A stretch of 64,000 nt of DNA from Hypomyces perniciosus. Lineage: Eukaryota; Ascomycota; Sordariomycetes; Hypocreales; Hypocreaceae. Positions within the stretch are counted from its first letter, which is position 1; every line of letters starts with the position of its first letter. The DNA lies in NCBI GenBank assembly GCA_008477525.1, contig SPDT01000006.1:337501-401500 (forward strand). Reading direction: 5' to 3'. The position numbers and the translations under genes were made by a program. The notes under the pieces were generated by a model, which saw only the letters and a program-made list of their open reading frames with translations, was not told the DNA's origin and did not search any database. Below, piece by piece: positions 11,596-24,399 of the stretch.

Positions 11596-13899
11596 CTTTT
11601 TTAACTATATAGGCCTATAAATTAAAAAACTATTACGCTTAGCACTTATAGTTATATCTATAAAAGTTAAAGTAATAAAGGTATTTGCATTTATTAAAAA
11701 TATAAATATATTAGTATTTAGGGAAATAGATTAACTTTGTAAAAATTTATTATGTTTTAGTAAAGTGCTGGAAGTTTTATAGTCTATTAGGAATATTAAA
11801 AGCTTAAAGTACTATTTAATTAAAGGTAAAGGCACCTTTAAAAGCATCTATAGGTACTGTAATTTTAATTTAGGCTACTTTAATAGTTATTAATCTTTTT
11901 ACTATTATATAAAGTATTACCTTTATAGTAAAGTTTAATGCTTTTCTTTTATAAGAAAAGTTATATAAAAAGTTATAAATATTTTTAATATAAAAGCGTT
12001 ATTTATTTACTTTAAAGTTAAATATTAATATAAAATTTTTATAGTAAATATAGCTTAAAGTAATTATTATTTTAATTAATAGTTATAGGTAGCTAGTAAT
12101 ATATTAGTTAAATTAAAGGTAAATTTATAATAGTTACTAGCTATATTAATTTATAATAGGATTAATAATAAAGTTTTATTTATTTAATTTAAAGAAGTTT
12201 TTAGCGCAGTTTAAAAATATTTAACTAATATAGTAAAGGAGTAGAGTTTTTAATTTATTTTTTATAGGCTAGAAAAATAAAATAAAAAAGTAAAGGTTTT
12301 TATTTAAATAAGGTATTATAGTAGAGAAGGAAGAAAGGTATAATTAAATAGTTTTAAAGTAGGATTTAAAGTAAAGGTAATATTTTAGTTATAGTGAGAT
12401 AGGATTATATTTAGGTGGATAAAGAGAAAAAAGAAAGGCAGAGTATAATATTATTTTTATCTTTTTATAGGTATAGGTATATAGTTTAGTGTATAGGGTG
12501 GTTTCTTTATTGTATATAAATTACTATTCTTTTAAAATAGCCTTTATAATTTTTTTATTTTTTTATTTTCTTTTATTTTTTATGTTTTTTTTTAATTATT
12601 ATTTAATTATAAAGGATCCCGCTAAAAAGTTTATTATTAATTGTTTAATATAGCCGACTTTATTGATATATTTATTATAGGCGAGAAAACCTTTAGTGAG
12701 ATTTCTTTATCTTAGAAAGGTTAAACCTAGCTTTATCTCTTTATTTAGCTGTTTACTTTAGATAAAGCTTTGGTAAATAGGTATTATTTAATTAGTGTCT
12801 TTATTCTAACTTTATTAAAGTTTAAGAGTATTTTGCTGTTTAGATTATAGGTAGTGTTAATATTAGTTAGTTAAATTTGCTAATTTATTTAAAGATTACT
12901 TTTTCCCTTTTATTTATATTATTTTTATTGCTTTTATTATTTATAAAAGGTTATACCCCCAAGGAATATTTTTAGCGCTATACTTTTAATGGCTTTTAAT
13001 TATATTTTTAAAATGTTATATACACTATTAAAGGAAAGCCTTTTAAGCTTATCTATATCCCAGTAGAGATTTTATATATTTGTAGGTAGTTTTTTTATAC
13101 TTTTTTTAACTATACAGGGTATATTAAAGCCTTATTTGTATTGTTTTATAGATAGTGTAATCTTTTATTTTGCTAAAGGTGCCTTTAGATTTAGTCTATT
13201 ACTATTATAACTATTAAAGAATATATTTTATTCCTTTTTCATAACTGTATCTTTATCCTAGGTTTTTAATAAAGGGATTATTTAAATTGCCTTTAGTTTA
13301 GGGCCTTTTTTTATATATAGCGATATTTTCTTGGTTACTAGCCTTAATAAAGTAATTAAGGTATAGCTATCACTTTCTTTAAAAAGGATTAAATACCTAT
13401 TTCTATTAGGCTAGTAGTCTTTAATTATTTTAATCCTTTAAGAGCCTTTTATTTTATAAAGGACTTTCTTTATTTTAAAGGAAATAAAAAGCAGAAAGTT
13501 AAGTGATTTAGTAGGTTTAAAAGTTTATCTTAGCTTTTACTATTAAAAAATAAACGGTTAATAAAGAAATGTAGTTAATAAATTATTTAATTTTATAGTC
13601 TTTTTTATAGTCTATTTAAATTATATTTTTTATAGGCGGGGCAGTAAACTTTAATTAGCGGCTATCTTTTCCTTTTTAAAAACAGTATCTAATAGCTGTT
13701 TTTTAAGAACATTACTATTTATCTTCCCCTATATATCCTTTATATAAAGGTAATTATCCTAATTTATCTAGTTTATTCCAGGAATAATTACCTTAAAGTA
13801 TTATAAGGGACTGCATTTTAGTTAAAATATCTCTTTTTCCTTTAACTTATAAATATATACCTTAGTTTTTGGCCGGACTATTTGATTTTATTAATTATA
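11596..13899. other. RIP-degraded, unassigned repeat DNA
   Basis: Continuation of the host of element P. Both strands carry many stops. A long plus-strand reading at about 12650-13600 has stops at about the density expected by chance, so I do not call it. A block at 12300-12530 is a little richer in G. On the minus strand this lies downstream of the integrase of element G, so it may be the 3' untranslated part of that element. I recognise no domain. Confidence 0.35.
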
Positions 13900-16800
13900 T
13901 GTTCTTTTAGTAGTTAAAGAGTTACTATAAAGCTTTTTAAGTTTTTAGTTATTAATGACTTTAATTGTTGCTTTATTAACTGCTTTATCTTTAAGTAGGT
14001 CTTTATTTGCCTTTAAGTTTTAATTTATAAAAGTCTCTTTATTATTTTTAGCTATTTACTAGCTAAATCTATTTTTTATAAATTTCTTTAAATGTTTATT
14101 TAAGTAAATTTTATTAAACAGGACCTTATTTAATATTTTCAGTTTATATACTTTTATTATATCTGCTTAAAACTTAATCTTAAATAAGTTTAGTTAATAT
14201 ATCTTTAATTTTATATTTTTTAAAAGGTCCCTTTAATGCTTTATATTATAAAGTAAAATAAAGTCGCTAAAGAGAAATAGTTTAGCTGCTTTTTGCAGTA
14301 AATATTAATTATTAGTGTTTATCCTTTTAGTTAATATTTAGTAAAATACAGTTACTTTCTTTTAGGCTATTTTAATATTTTCTTTTTTCTTTTAAGTATA
14401 TAGATATATGCTATTAATTAATCTTTTATTATATAGACTTTATTTTAATTAATTAGCCGCTAAGTAGGTAGTTTTACCTTTAAGGGAAAAATTAGTTTTT
14501 AGCTAAATAATAAGTAAAATGCAGAATACTTTATTAAGCTTTTTACTATATATTTATTAGTTATAATTGCTTTATTTAAATTCTAGAATTACTTTTTATT
14601 AAGCCTAGCTATTTTTACTAGTATTAATATTAAACTTTAATAGTTAACTTTTACTGCAGTATTGGCTTTAAGGTTATATATTAATATCCGAATAATCTTA
14701 ACTTTTCAATTAATTAATACTTTTTAAAGTATTTTTTTATTGTTAGTCCTTTATCTATAATAGCTTAAATTATTATATTAAATTAATATATTTATTTCAA
14801 TATAAACTTTATTCTTACTGCTAATAATAAAGTAAATATAGGTTTTATTTTTATTTATCTATAAAAGTTATACTTTCCTTTAAATAAATAAATATATTTA
14901 TAGTTATTTAAAATATATTAAATATTAAAATAGACTTTCTTTATAGGCTTAATTAATTTTATTATAATAACTAGTTCTTTAAAGCAGTATAGATTAGACC
15001 CTTAATATTAGGGGTATACTATAACCGCTTTAAATATATTATTCTATATCTAGGGCTATTAATATCTTTCTTTTAAAAACTTAAAAGTTACTTTTTAGCC
15101 TTTATAGCCTATTTCTATATAATACTATTAAATAGCTATTCTTTTTAAGCTTAAGCTATTAAAGATACATGCAGGTTAATGGTAGTATTTTATTAATTTT
15201 ACCTATAATTTCCTGTCTTTTATAATAAACCTTTTTACTTTATTTTTAAATTATTAGAAATCTGCAGCTAAAAGATTAAATAATCTTTATATTATTTAAA
15301 GATACTGTACAATTTATTAAAACTCTTCGCTATACTTTTCTCTTAATAGTATAAATAAAATAGTATTTAAATATATATTTATAAAATCTTTTAAGTCTCT
15401 TTCTTTCTTAGCTTTAACTTTATCTATAGCAGTTACTATTTTATAAGATAATATATTTATTATAGTATTATCTTTTTCAAGGATATATTTAACTGTAAAG
15501 TTAAAAAGAAAGATATAATTAATTTACTAGGTTATATACCCGCTGAAAATATTATTAATTCTGCTATTTATTTAATTAATAATTACTTTAATATTTATTT
15601 TTAATATACATAAAAGTCTATAAATATAAGCGCGCAGCCTTTTAAAGGCTTAAAATAAAGCTTTATATTCCTTTTTTATAGCATTATACTTTATCTTTAA
15701 TAGGAGTTAATATTTACTTTTATATTAAATTAAATAAAATCTTTTTATAATCTATATTAAAATAGCCTTTTAGCCTATTATATTAGCATTAACTATAAAG
15801 ATTACCTCTTTTTATCCTTTATTTATATTTAATATTACTAGTATTAAGGCTAAAGTAATAAATTCTTCAAGTTAATTTATAGTTTACTATTATTCCTTAA
15901 TCTGTTTTTAAAAGGCATTTTTATTTAATAAAGTTATTAAAGGATTAATAATTTACGCGAAATATTTAATTTAGTATCTATAATAGCTAATTAAACTAAC
16001 GAAAAATTAAACTTTATTAATAGTCTTATAGTTCTTTTATTCTTTAATTTTAATAATTTTACCTATAGTTAATTAAGACCTTTTTATTTTATATAAGTAC
16101 TTTATTAATTTAGCAGATTTTTAATAAAAAATGAATGTTACTATTAAAATTAAATATTTTAATAGTTTAATATTTATTAAGGTTTTAGTTAAGTTTTATA
16201 AATACTTTGAAATATAGCATTAAACCTTAAATATTACTTTTTTACTGCTATATATAAACTTTAAACCTTATACAATAATATTATTTAAAAATAATTTATA
16301 ACTATAAATATAAAATTAAATAGTATTTAAAGAATAATATATTAAAATTGCGCTATTAAGTTTATAGCGCCTATTAAAAAGTATGGTATTTTAAAAGGCT
16401 AATAAGGCTTATAAATATAATTATATTTTAGCTTTTTTTATTAAAAGGGATTTAATTATAGCTTAAAAGAAAGTCTAGTAATAATAATACTATATAACCT
16501 GCGAAATCTTTATTAAATTAATTTGCGCTTAAAGGAATAAAGGTATCCTTAATAGTTACTTTATTTATTTATATAATAAAGTTAATAAAGCAGAAGCTAT
16601 TATTTTTCTTTTACACTAAAAAAAACAGGTTTTTATATAGCGTATAACTTTCCTTTCAAAAACCTTTTTTAATATATATTTATAGCAAGTTAATTATTTT
16701 CTTTTCTATACCTTTAAAAATTAAAATACTGCTACTCTGCTAAGCATTATACTTTATTATATAAATAGGTTATAATAAAGTAATCTTAAAGTCTAGCTTT

Positions 16801-16991
16801 TTATATTTTATAAAATCCTAGGAAAGTATTATTTCTTTATTTTTCAAAATCTATATTAAAATTGCAGTCTTTTATATTATTAGTTTCCTTTCTACTATTT
16901 TTAAGATTACTGCCAGGCAGTCTAATATAAGTTTTAACCTAGCTTTCATCGGTAAAAGCTTTAAAGTAATATATTTAGTGAAAGGGGTATT
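13900..16991 (-). pseudogene. pol of divergent Ty3/gypsy element G: RT, RNase H, integrase
   Basis: The minus strand reads as RT (from about 16991 down to 15900), RNase H/thumb (to about 15300) and integrase (to about 13900). The RT belongs to the lineage whose catalytic region reads L-D-D-I-x-V-x-G-P-K. Here the two Asp codons are Asn (16280-16285). The integrase C-terminal part, with its Pro-Phe-Tyr-Leu-Leu-Phe-like segment, lies near 14500-14560. Element X interrupts the gene at 16991. The frame continues correctly at 22399 once X and one copy of its TSD are removed, which proves X is a later insertion. All frames are broken by RIP. Confidence 0.8.
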
Positions 16992-17216
16992 TATAACAGG
17001 TATAGCCTAACTGGAAAGCATGCAGTTAAGGCACTTCTATATTGTCTATCTATAGCTAAGGAAGGAGGCTCTATATTAGCTATATATATGTTATATAGTT
17101 GTGTATATAAGGTTATAGCTAAGGTGGTTTCTTAATTAAATAAGCAGTCTAGTATTGGTTATATTTCCGGATTTAGTATAGTTGTAATTCCAGGAGATAT
17201 AGCCTAGCCTATAATA
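16992..17216 (-). repeat. 3' LTR of element X
   Basis: 225 bp. On the minus strand it runs from TATTATAGGC to CCTGTTATA, RIP-altered from TGTTACAGG...CCTGTTACA. It aligns with five other LTRs in the window (22169, 52450, 53184, 58374, 58822). Confidence 0.95.
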
Positions 17217-17231
17217 TTACCCCCCCTTTTT
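17217..17231 (-). promoter_or_regulatory. Polypurine tract of element X
   Basis: Read on the minus strand it is AAAAAGGGGGGGTAA directly before the 3' LTR. The same tract stands before the 3' LTR of Y at 58359-58373. Confidence 0.85.
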
Positions 17232-17249
17232 ACAATAACTGTCTCTTTA

Positions 17250-20200
17250 AACGCTATTACTTTGCTGGCGTATAACTGTTAAGTGGCCTATTATTAGATT
17301 TAATTAGGCTATATTTAGATATATAGTTGTTAAGTGCTATTATATCTTTAAGTATATGTATTGGTTCCAAGGTTAGCTTTATATATCCTTTTTACTATAT
17401 TAATGCTTTGCGGAAAAAGCTGCGACCTTACTGCTTAGTCTTTATATAGAGGACCTCTTTAACTTCCTATTTATCCTCGCTATCTATTTATATTAATAAT
17501 AGTTAAAGGTTATTTAAAAGTTAGCCTAGAAAGGGGTTATTGGCTGCTTTTTTTAACAGGTTAATATAAAATCGCGGGTATATACCAGTTAATATACCTA
17601 GTTTTATTATATAAAGGCTAATAACCTTTATTACTATATATTTATAATATAACATATTAAGCTTTTTAAAAGGCTAGGCAAGATTATAGTTGCTAAAGTA
17701 TAGCTAGACTTTATCTCTTACTTTATATTTTTTACAGGGGCCTTGCTGCTAATTTATGGAGTTTTTATAGTATTATTATATAACAGTAAATACTATTTAA
17801 GTAAAGGCGGTTACTTTTTCTAGTCTTTTAACTATTTCTTTTATAGCTTTCTCCTTTAAGTCTTTTAATTTAATAGCTTTATTTTCTTTTATATATAGCT
17901 AAAAGGGTTTTATATAATAGCTGTATTTAAGGAAAAAAGGGCTTATTTAGATAGCTGTATATTTACAGTTATTTAAAGCTAGTTGCGCTGCTAGGAGGAG
18001 GTCTTTTTAATTGCTTTAAAAGTAGTCTATATATACTTTAAAGTATATTTAAATCTTTTAGTTACTTTTCTTTAGTCTGCTGTTAATTTATAGGTAATAC
18101 ACTATACTTAGGCATTACTGGGTTCCTGCTAGTTTATAGAAAGCTCTTTAAAAGCAGCTAATTTAATTAAATCCTTAATTATTAACTATAGATTAAGGTA
18201 TCCTATAAAATCGATAATAGCATTAAAAGAACCTCTTTATATATACTTTTACCTCTATACTCTTTATTACTTTAACGGTAATACTTTTAATAAGCTAGTT
18301 AATAATAACTTAAAAGTATTATACCTATATTAATCTTATAAGTAGTAGGTTAACTATAAAGTTTATAGCTAGGTTACTATAGATATATTGAAGAATAGGT
18401 AATAGTTTAAAGAGTCTTTACTTATAGCTTCTTTATACCTTTCCTTTTTTATATATACTATAGTTATAGAGGAATTATTAAACTATACTGCTAATTCCTA
18501 GCTAAAAAACCTATAGGAAATAATAGCTACAGTTTTATTATAACCTAGGTAGCCTAAAACTATAGTATTATATTCTGCTTATATAATATAAATATATAGC
18601 ATTTTGCCTTCTTTTTCAATTATAGCTAATACTTAAATATAGTTTTAAAATATTAGTCTTTATTCTTTATTAATTATATATTCTAATATTTATACTTTAA
18701 GTTAAAGGTTTATAGGGAGGGAGTGTTTTTCCTTTTTAACTGCAGTATATACCCGTTAAATATACTAGGTCCTTTTAAATTATTAGGTTCTATAGGTTTT
18801 ATAGTTTTTCATTTTTATTAAATATATATATTAAAGGGAGATTAGTATTGCTATCCTTGAATCTTTATATTGCTAGTGCAGCTAAGATAAATTATATATA
18901 GCAGCTTAGTTTATGTTTATTGCCTTAATTAAATAAAAGGTTTTATTCCCTGCAGTTTAATATATTAAGAGCGGCTACTTTACTACCTAGCCTATATTAA
19001 ATTATAAAATCAAACTAGGAAAAAAACTCTACCTAATATATTTATTATTTAAAGAGTTTCCTGTATATTATAAAGAACTATAAGTTCTTATAATCTAAAA
19101 TAACTATAAAGGGGTTACAGCTATATAGCTTTACTCTTTACTCTTTTAAATAGTAAATTACTGCTAGTATTTCCTTATTATAAATAGGATAATTATATTT
19201 AATAGGGCTTAACTTTTATAAATAATAAGCTATAGTATAGTATTCTCTCTTTTTATTCTTTTATAAAAAGACTCCTTTTAAAGCGTATATTAAATAGTCT
19301 GCTTTAATAAAAGTATATTTTATAAAATCCTATGCTTATAATATAAGGGTTTTAATAAAGAGGCATTTAAGCTCTTAAAAGGCTGCTTCTTTTATACCTT
19401 TCTATTAAAAGGGGGTCCCTTTCTTAGTCAGCCTTATAAGCAGGTAAGCTATCTAAAAGAACCCAGAGATAAATATCTAATAGTAATTAGTAAAGCTAAA
19501 GAAGCTTGAAACTTTTATTACTATTATAGGTGCCTGCTACTCACTAATACCTTACTGCTTTTTAAAGTTACAGGCAATTCCTTTACTAATATATATAATA
19601 AACCTAAAATATTTAATCTTTTTCTATATAAATATATACTTTTTAAAATCTAGGTATAGCCTAGTATTAGCAAGGGTATATAAAACTCGCTAAACCTTCT
19701 TTATATAATCCTTTTATAACTAATTAATATAGATTAAGATATTATTAAAGTATATAAATGTAAAGTCGTTTAAAAAAGGGCGTAATACTTAATTAATATA
19801 CTATTAAAACACTGCTAGTATACTAGTAAATCTAAATAAAACTACCTACCACTTATATAGGCTATAGTATATATAGAATACAGTCTTATATTTTTCTCTT
19901 TTCATAACTTTAATTTTATAAAATACAGCTACTATATCTAGCTTTATAAACTACTTTACTTTTATTAAACTATTAAGGGTTTTAGAAAAAAGGGGCAAAT
20001 GGTAATAATTTTACTGTATTATTGCATTTAAAGCGCAGTAGTCTATATAAAAGCGAATTCCTTTTCTAGGTTTCTAAATAAAGAGGATAAAAGCTATAGC
20101 AGTTAAGCTGCTAACTTAAATAAATCCTTTATCGAGTAAATTAAAAAAGGTTTTCTATAACACTAATAGTTCTTTGCATAATATACTGTAAAAAAGGCCT

Positions 20201-20860
20201 TAAAAAAGTTCTGGTTCTTTACTGTATTTATTGGCTTTTAAGGGAATCTGTAAATTGACTTCAAGGCAGTATAGTAAAAGCTTAATAGCTTCTTTTATAA
20301 AGAATAGTAAATAGAACTTTTTATATAGTTTAGGTAGGATATATTCCTAGGGATTTATAGGTTTCTTAGGCTAAAGTACTTTTTTAATATTAAAGGAAAT
20401 ATATTTCCTTTTCGCTATTCCTTTTAATATAGCAGTATTTTACTTATAATATTAAGGCTAATATAAGCTAGGCTTTTTATATAGCCTTAATATTCCCAGG
20501 CTCCTTTTTATTTGCGAATTATAACTATAGGCTAGCTTTTCTATAAGTAACTTCCTTTTTAGCTGCATTATATACTACCTAGTTAGCCTTAACTTAAAGC
20601 TTATTACAGATTAGGTTATAATCTAGTGTATCTACTATATAGGTACATTAATATTTAATATCGCTGTATAGATCTAGGTAAATAATAGTAATATAGCTGG
20701 TTTCTACCTTCTTATAAATCTCAGTAAATATCTTAATTTTCCTTTTAATAATCTTTATCTATAAAAGGTATAACTGTTAAGTAAAAGAGGAGTTTATAAT
20801 AGTATAAAGGTTATAGCTAATATTAAATAGTACTGTAATAAATATATTCTTTATTTTAGC
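17250..20860 (-). pseudogene. pol of element X: protease to chromodomain (broken)
   Basis: It reads on the minus strand and matches pol of Y (54700-58300) throughout. The protease lies near 20790-20850, its Asp-Thr-Gly now altered. The RT catalytic motif is Tyr-Phe-Asn-Asn at 19741-19752. RNase H spans about 18850-19350 and integrase about 17600-18750. The chromodomain lies at about 17320-17490; in chromoviruses this C-terminal domain steers integration to heterochromatin. Stops occur in all frames. Confidence 0.85.
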
Positions 20861-22168
20861 TTATAATATTACTAATTCACTAATTATATACTCCTTAAAC
20901 TCCTTTTATCCCTTTAACTTTTCCTTTATAGGCTTTAATACTTAACTTTATATTAAAGCTAATCTTTTAACTTATCGCTAAAGTTACCGTCTTCCTTACC
21001 ATTAATATACTAGTTATTATTATTAAACTTATAGTTAGCGATCTAGATTTAATATACTTAAGCTCTATAGCCTTTTTTTTAAAAATTAGGTAATATATCC
21101 CTTTTTCCTGCAATAGTAATATATAGCCTTTTAAGCAGTATCTGCCTTACTCGCTAAAAAGCTATATTAGCGCTAGTTCTTTATATAATTTATACCCTTT
21201 ATTTAGGTATTGCCCTTTTTATTAACTGCTTATATATAGTCCTTTAAAGTGCCATATAGTTAAGGCTTATTATATTTTTTCTGCTAAAAGTAGTTTATTA
21301 AAGCGGCTCTTATATTCTCTTAGTTTAGATCTAATTATTTAATACAGCTAGCGATATCTTAAACTTTAATAAGCTATTTACTATAAGTAAACAGTAAATC
21401 TACTATTATTCAGCAGAATTATAGTTTTAAAGATAATACTCCTTTAAGGAAAATAATCTTAATTTAATTAACTTAATTATTGCCGTTTACTTTAAAATGC
21501 TTTTATTTAAAGCAGGAAAGGAAAAATAAAAGTAAAGTTTTATCGCTTTACTTAAAAGTGTATAGCTTTTATACAGCTTAATTCTAAAGTCTTTAATCTT
21601 TATAGGTATAGTCTAGGTATTATATAAATTCTGCTAGGTTATAGTTCTTATTAATTCTTTTTTATATATAAAAGGTAGCAACTATTTATTTAAATATAAT
21701 ATTTAAGTAAGAGTTAATAAAGTACTATTATTTTTTATTATTATTATAGAACTCTTTATTAAATTTAAGCTTTTTGCGTATATTTTACGCTTATATAATA
21801 TACTCCTTTTACTTTTTTAAGAATTTAAATAGGTTAAAGAGTAGCTTCCTTTTAACTTTAAAAGCTTATATAAACTTTATTATAAAAGTTAATGCAGGCT
21901 TTATAGTTATAGCCTATACAGGTTCTTACTTAAGTTATAAAAGGAATAATATCTTATTTTTTTAGCTATTTAGCCTTTAAGTCGCTAATACTATAAAGTC
22001 TAGCTTTCTTATTAATACAGCTATTTATTTTTATAAAGGTAAAACAGCTTGCTTGATCCGCGACTATATATTATTGCCTTTAAAGGCTTAGTCTTTAAAA
22101 TTCACTATTTTCCTTTTACAGTAAAAGTTCTATTACTTGCTAGCTAGGTAATAGCTAAGCTATAGATA
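20861..22168 (-). pseudogene. gag of element X (broken)
   Basis: Gag relic with a CCHC zinc knuckle on the minus strand at 21080-21121, spacing C-x2-C-x4-H-x4-C. The second Cys (TGC) survives; the first is Tyr, the His is Tyr and the last position is lost. A 63-codon open frame on the plus strand (21774-21965) has no counterpart in the sister copies Y and W and is ignored. The leader next to the LTR matches that of Y at 53410-53500. Confidence 0.8.
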
Positions 22169-22393
22169 TATAATAGGTATAGCCTAACTGGAAAGTATAT
22201 AGTTAAAGCACTTTTATATTGTTTATTTATAGCTAAGGAAAGAGGCTCTATACTAGTCATATATATATTATATAGTTGTGCGTATAGGGTTATGGCCGAG
22301 GTAGTTTTTTAATTAGGTAAGCGGTCTAGTATTGGTTGTATTTCCGGATTCGGCGTAGTTATGATTCCGGGAGATATAGCCTAGCCTGTAACA
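22169..22393 (-). repeat. 5' LTR of element X
   Basis: 225 bp, collinear with 16992-17216. Its 5' end (right end on the plus strand) is well kept, reading TGTTACAGGCTAGGC on the minus strand. TSD GTATT follows. Confidence 0.95.
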
Positions 22394-22398
22394 GTATT

Positions 22399-23227
22399 AA
22401 GGTCTAAATTGCCTTTAACTTTATCTTACTTTTTCTGTTTTTAATAAAAACTTTTTACAGGAATAAAACTATTAAATAAAATATTATTTACTAAATAGAT
22501 TTTTATACCCTTTTTTTATATATAATATTAGTTTTAATCCGCTTATACTTTTACATTTTTTTAAAACCTTTTCTTTTATTCTTTTACTCCTTTAAATTCC
22601 TTTATTACTTTTTTTATTACTTTTATTTAATCTTTTAATTTATCAGCTAATAGTAATTAAATTAAATCTTCCTTAATTTACTTTAATAGTCTATATAAAA
22701 CCTTCTTTTTAAAAGTAAAGTAAAGGTTTTTTAAGCTTTTTTCCGCTTTATTAACTTTATACTTAAATATAAAATTAATATTTATTTTAACTTTAAGTTA
22801 TATAATGCCTTTATTTTATATTTTTAATAAATAGCTTTAATAGCTAAAGTAATAATTTAAATATTCTTGATTTTATATTTTATATATAAATCCCTATTCT
22901 TTAATATATAATTAAATATTAACTGTATAGCTTAAATAAATAATATATTAAAGATAAAGGGCATTAAAATATTATTAAATGCAATATAAAATCTAACTAT
23001 TATTCAAGCATTACTTATATATACTTAAATAATAGTTTTACTATATATATTTACTTAACTATTATTAAATATAGTATTATTATATTATATTTTATAACTA
23101 GCTAATAAAAGATAATATTTCCCTTTAACTTTAAATCTATAAATACTTTAATAAATATACTATTAGGCTCTTTTAACTATACTTATATTTACAGTAAATC
23201 CTATAAATAGCAGAGGATCTTTTTTAT
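22399..23227 (-). pseudogene. Element G, upstream of RT (continued)
   Basis: It joins in frame to 16991 after removal of element X. It should cover the end of Gag, protease and the linker before RT, but no catalytic site is readable. It is Lys-rich in the minus reading. Element E1 interrupts it at its right end; the TSD copy is TTTAT at 23223-23227, against CTTAT at 39737-39741. Confidence 0.6.
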
Positions 23228-23613
23228 TATAACAATCCGGGTTGATTCTTAAAGGATAAACCAAGGCTTATAGGTTTATATTAACAGAAAGGTTAGGGAT
23301 AAATATTAAGCAGGGTAATATAGTTATAATTCTATAGAATAGGTGGTTCTAGCAAATGCAATTTATTAACGACTATTTAAGTAACTATATTAAATAAATA
23401 ATAAGCTAGTTGTATATATATAAGGGAATAATTATAGATTACCTTAGATTACATTTATTTTCTTAATAATCTATAATAAGTCCTTCTATTAGCTTACTAG
23501 GATTACTTTATAGTTTATAATAACCTAAATAATCTAGTGCTAATTAGTTTGTTTATCTAAGGTTCCTTTAAGTATATACTATATTACGTTCTTATAATAA
23601 TCGGGCTATAATA
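23228..23613 (-). repeat. 3' LTR of element E1
   Basis: 386 bp. On the plus strand it reads TATAACAATCCGGGTTG at the left and ends ...CGGGCTATAATA. Sister LTRs at 25893, 33852 and 39350 show the unaltered ends TGTAACGATCC and ...CATAACA. Confidence 0.92.
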
Positions 23614-23728
23614 TAATATCCCTTTCCGGTTAATTTTATCTTTAAGACCTATTAGTTCTTTTTATAAATACCACTATCCCTTACAGTTTATAGGTATAGT
23701 GCCTTTATTTTATATTTTATGTTTTTTT

Positions 23729-24345
23729 ACTAACAGAATATTAAATTGTATAGCGAAATCTCATTCTTGTAAAACTAAATAGCGCCTAGCTCTTTTTTCA
23801 TTAATTAAGGCTACTGGTGATTTTATTATGCCTTATTTATTCTGCTATAGTCGCAATCTTTCTTATAAGATAATTACAGATAATTTATATTATAGTGAGT
23901 GTATACAGTAAGGTCGTTTATATAATAGTTCTAGTATTATGCTTTCTGCAGGTTTATTTTTTGTTAAGTTTATTGATTTTTTTTTAATTTATAGTATAGC
24001 GCAATATATAATTTTAGAGAAGTAAAAGATAAAGCGAGAAAAAGAAGAGACTAAGGCTCGCTTACTCCGCGCTTAATAAAAGGTAAACAAGGCCTTTGCG
24101 AAGTTGGTATACTTAAGGCAACAGTATCGGTCTATAGTATTTTATAGTCATAAAATGGTTTATTGTAGTCTTAAATCCCTAAACAAGTTAGATAAAGCGG
24201 AATATCGAGAAGTAGAAGCAGCTATCGATATATATTCTTTTAGGGCTGTTAATATAATTAACTAGACTGCCTTTAGGTCGCTTAATCTGTTGTTAATAAG
24301 TTAAGATTTCGGTGGAATTATTGCAGAGTTATCTAAAAGTATTTA
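23729..24345 (+). pseudogene. Antisense Zn(II)2Cys6-like regulator frame in E1
   Basis: It lies between the end of pol and the 3' LTR but runs opposite to gag-pol. The frame holds six positions spaced C-x2-C-x6-C-x8-C-x2-C-x6-C (23834-23923), exactly a fungal Zn2Cys6 (GAL4-type) DNA-binding cluster. The second (TGC 23843-23845) and fifth (TGT 23900-23902) Cys are intact; the other four are TAT, the RIP product of TGT. An Arg-Asn-Leu-Ser segment precedes the third Cys. Downstream comes a Lys/Glu/Arg-rich, Leu-repeating stretch typical of a coiled coil, then an acidic segment ending near an Ile-Asn-stop-Thr motif. There are about six stops in ~200 codons, far fewer than in the neighbourhood. 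A 1-nt indel disturbs the start. A DNA-binding role is inferred, not shown. Confidence 0.7.
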
Positions 24346-24399
24346 AAGTGCTTTTTAGGTTCCTAGGAGTTATATTCCTCTCTATAGTTTTTTTATTTT

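Larger units (their letters stand above)
16992..22393 (-). mobile_element. Complete Ty3/gypsy chromovirus X
   Basis: Two 225-bp direct LTRs (16992-17216 and 22169-22393) flank a minus-strand gag-pol. The 5-bp duplication GTATT is perfect (16987-16991 and 22394-22398). The purine tract is next to the left LTR, as expected for minus orientation. It is the same family as Y, Z and W at 52450-61123. Domain order from the right: zinc knuckle, protease, RT, RNase H, integrase, chromodomain. RIP has broken every frame. X sits inside pol of element G. Confidence 0.95.

Noticed and set aside
11820..11885. Possible zinc knuckle on the plus strand
   Set aside because: The spacing is off by one between the second Cys and the His position.
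12650..13600. Long plus-strand reading with scattered stops
   Set aside because: Its stop density is about what TAA/TAG frequency predicts here, and no family could be recognised. It could be an antisense gene of element G, but the sequence alone does not support it.
21774..21965. 63-codon plus-strand open frame
   Set aside because: Antisense to gag of X; the aligned parts of Y and W do not keep it open.
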